A stretch of DNA of 16,941 nucleotides from assembly GCA_937880705.1 (NCBI GenBank), contig CALGRZ010000091.1, positions 1 to 16,941 of the forward strand, read 5' to 3'. Positions within the stretch are counted from its first letter, which is position 1, and each line of letters begins with the position of its first letter. The position numbers and the translations under genes were made by a program. Source of the DNA: an uncultured Alistipes sp. GTDB taxonomy: Bacteria; Bacteroidota; Bacteroidia; Bacteroidales; Rikenellaceae. Of the stretch, positions 15,149 through 16,941 are shown one piece after another. The notes beneath the pieces are model-generated. The model was not told the DNA's origin and ran no database searches. It saw nothing but the letters and a program-made list of their open reading frames with translations.

Positions 15149-16501
15149 ATGCAAAAGCCTAATCTTTCATTTATGCAGATGTGGAATCTGAGCTTTGGCT
15201 TCTTCGGAGTTCAGATCGCTTATGCGTTGCAGAGTGCAAACATAAGCCGCATCTTTGCAACGCTCGGCGCCGATCCTCACACGTTGAGCTTCTTCTGGGT
15301 GTTGCCCCCGCTTATGGGTATGATCGTGCAGCCTATCGTAGGCTCGCTCAGCGACAAGACATGGTGCCGTCTGGGTCGTCGCAAGCCCTACCTCTATGTA
15401 GGTGCTATCGTGGCTATCATCGTCATGGCACTTCTTCCCAATGCAGGTAGCTTCAACATGACCGTCAAGGCCGCCTTGGCCTTTGGTGCGGTGATGCTGA
15501 TGTTGCTCGACACCTCGATCAACATGGCCATGCAGCCCTTCAAGATGATGGTGGGCGATATGGTCAACGAGGAGCAGAAGACAAAGGCCTACTCGATCCA
15601 GAGCCTGCTCTGCAATGCCGGCTCGCTGGTGGGCTACCTCTTCCCCTACTTCTTCACCTGGGTGGGCATCAGCAACGTGGCTCCCGAGGGTATGATACCC
15701 CCTTCGGTGACATGGTCGTTCTACGTCGGTGCCCTTATCCTCATCCTCTGTGTGCTCTACACCGGTGCTACGGTTAAGGAGATGGATCCCGAGCAGTATG
15801 CCAAGTTCCACAACATCCGCGAGGAGGAGAAGGCCGAGAAGACCAACCTCCTGTCGCTGCTTATCCACGCCCCCAAGACCTTCTGGCAGATCGGTCTTGT
15901 GCAGTTCTTCTGCTGGTTTGCCTTCCTCTACATGTGGAACAACACCACGGGTGCCATTGCCGAGAATGTTTGGGGTACGGTAGATGCCAAGTCGGCTGCG
16001 TTCCAGGATGCAGGTGACTGGACAGGCGTTCTGTTTGCCGTGCAGGCCGTAGGCTCAATCCTGTGGGCTATGGTGCTGCCCATGTTCAAGAGTGTCAAGG
16101 TGGGTTACTCGTTGAGCCTTGTGCTGGGTGCTGCGGGTTTCATCTCGACATACTTCATCCATGACCAGTACACGCTCTTCGTGTCGTTCCTGCTCATCGG
16201 TTGTGCCTGGGCTGCGATGCTGGCTATGCCCTTCGCCCTGCTCACCAACTCGTTGTCGGGTAAGTCTATGGGCTCGTACCTCGGTCTGTTCAACTGTACC
16301 ATCTGTCTGCCCCAGATCGTGGCAGCTTTGGTGGGTGGCTTCCTCTTCAAGACCTTCGGTGGCGATATGGTGGCCATCGAGTCTAACGGCGTCATCAGCG
16401 AGGTGCAGAGTGGTCAGGTTGTGATGCTCCTAATCGCAGGCGTGTCGCTTCTTATCGCCGCAGTTGCCGTCTTCGGCATCTCGACAAAGAAGCAGCAGTA
16501 G
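15149..16501 (+). CDS. SLC45/GPH-like MFS sugar transporter
   Basis: A 450-residue inner-membrane transporter with about 12 hydrophobic segments. Residues 65-81 (GSLSDKTWCRLGRRKPY) are the MFS motif A between helices 2 and 3. The segment starting LLDTSINMAMQPFK (119-132) and ending in Asp137 resembles the conserved helix 4 block of SLC45 and plant sucrose transporters. Proteins of this group carry maltose, sucrose or related oligosaccharides with protons. It lies 61 bp upstream of a SusC-like receptor gene on the same strand, suggesting uptake of oligosaccharide that the outer-membrane system delivers. An alpha-glucan such as maltose is the most likely substrate by family, but this is inference. 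The start at 15149 gives a short cytoplasmic N-terminus and is well placed. Confidence 0.87.
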   Translation: MQKPNLSFMQMWNLSFGFFGVQIAYALQSANISRIFATLGADPHTLSFFWVLPPLMGMIVQPIVGSLSDKTWCRLGRRKPYLYVGAIVAIIVMALLPNAGSFNMTVKAALAFGAVMLMLLDTSINMAMQPFKMMVGDMVNEEQKTKAYSIQSLLCNAGSLVGYLFPYFFTWVGISNVAPEGMIPPSVTWSFYVGALILILCVLYTGATVKEMDPEQYAKFHNIREEEKAEKTNLLSLLIHAPKTFWQIGLVQFFCWFAFLYMWNNTTGAIAENVWGTVDAKSAAFQDAGDWTGVLFAVQAVGSILWAMVLPMFKSVKVGYSLSLVLGAAGFISTYFIHDQYTLFVSFLLIGCAWAAMLAMPFALLTNSLSGKSMGSYLGLFNCTICLPQIVAALVGGFLFKTFGGDMVAIESNGVISEVQSGQVVMLLIAGVSLLIAAVAVFGISTKKQQ

Positions 16502-16531
16502 TTTGAACAACAATTAATTAACATATCTTCA
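16502..16531 (+). promoter_or_regulatory. Weak candidate promoter before the SusC-like gene
   Basis: TTTG (16502-16505), an 18-bp spacer and TATCTTCA (16524-16531) partly match the Bacteroidales pattern; the last two bases of the -7 box differ. It could give extra transcription of the receptor gene, or the gene could simply be read through from the transporter. Confidence 0.25.
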
Positions 16532-16562
16532 TTAACTTTTATTAACTAAACACTAAAACACT

Positions 16563-16941
16563 ATGAGAAAATTCTTAACTATGTGTTTGGGACTCGCACT
16601 GCTCGCAATGGCGATGCCCGCCCAAGTGTTTGCCCAGAGCAAATACGAGGTTAAAGGTGTGGTAGTTGATACTACCGGTACACCGGTTATTGGAGCCTCT
16701 GTTGTAGAGCAGGGTACCACTAATGGTGTTACTACCGACCTCAACGGTCAGTACACTTTGAAGGTAAGCAATGCCGAGTCTATCGTTGTAGTCAGCTTCA
16801 TTGGCTACAAGACCCAGTCGCTCGTAGCCTCTTCGGAGCTGTTGAGCAATGTTGTCCTCGAGGAGGATTCGGAGATGATCGATGACGTTGTGGTTATCGG
16901 TTACGGTGTTGTGAAGAAGACCGACCTCACCGGTTCTATCT
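16563..16941 (+). CDS. SusC/RagA-family TonB-dependent receptor (N-terminal part; continues past the window)
   Basis: Only 126 codons are inside the window. Residues 1-25 are a signal peptide ending near QVFAQ. A CarboxypepD_reg-like beta-sandwich domain follows (about 28-102), with TGTPVIGASV and TTDLNGQYTL. The TonB box region then reads DDVVVIGYGVVKKTDLTGSI (107-126), the standard start of the SusC plug domain. The full protein should be a beta-barrel of roughly 1000 residues importing glycans with a SusD lipoprotein, energised by TonB. Position after an SLC45-like transporter suggests the first genes of a polysaccharide utilisation locus; the SusD and hydrolase genes would lie beyond the window. 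No anti-sigma-interacting (FecR-type) N-terminal extension is seen. Confidence 0.93.
   Translation, partial: MRKFLTMCLGLALLAMAMPAQVFAQSKYEVKGVVVDTTGTPVIGASVVEQGTTNGVTTDLNGQYTLKVSNAESIVVVSFIGYKTQSLVASSELLSNVVLEEDSEMIDDVVVIGYGVVKKTDLTGSI

Noticed and set aside
15167..15868. Minus-strand open frame of 233 codons opposite the MFS gene
   Set aside because: Composition (rich in His, Asp, Glu) is typical of a reverse-strand shadow; the plus-strand transporter is unambiguous.

Overview
The window looks like a chromosomal segment of a Bacteroidota (order Bacteroidales) bacterium. The grounds are a SusC/RagA-type TonB-dependent receptor at the right edge, a Porin_10-like outer-membrane protein, a LytTR two-component pair, a Wza/BY-kinase export pair, and several exact copies of the Bacteroidales -7 promoter box TATCTTTG (TAnnTTTG), some with a TTTG-like -33 box. 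Codons are fairly G+C-rich for the order, which would suit an Alistipes-like member of the Rikenellaceae, but that placement is only an inference.

Layout. On the minus strand, positions 1-3087 hold lon followed 7 bp later by a UbiD-family decarboxylase that is cut by the window edge. Positions 3203-3535 are a non-coding repeat tract. A divergent promoter pair at 4644-4680 then drives manC leftwards (GDP-mannose supply) and a rightward envelope operon: pssA (phosphatidylserine synthesis), a Porin_10-like protein and an SLT-type lytic transglycosylase (4746-8423). That operon ends in a strong hairpin, followed by another copy of the same repeat tract (8534-8770). From 14912 down to 8869 the minus strand carries a LytS-like histidine kinase and LytTR response regulator (overlapping by ATGA), a terminator, and then an export operon: wza, a BY-kinase wzc and a small HAD hydrolase. 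From 15149 the plus strand carries an SLC45-like sugar MFS transporter and the start of a susC-like gene, probably the beginning of a glycan-utilisation locus.

How the genes fit together. Most functions concern the cell envelope: phospholipid (pssA), mannose nucleotide (manC), outer membrane (porin, SusC), peptidoglycan (transglycosylase) and polysaccharide export (wza/wzc), with a regulatory pair beside the export genes. No glycosyltransferase, flippase or polymerase lies in the window.

The most unusual item is the intergenic repeat element. It consists of 10-bp units sharing the core GATAGGA in one orientation, a conserved 50-bp centre, and then units with the inverted core TCCTATC. Three copies are visible: two in tandem directly after manC and one, inverted in window coordinates, after the transglycosylase gene. 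In both places it has the same orientation relative to the gene it follows, so a role at transcript 3' ends or a REP/MITE-like origin should be considered.
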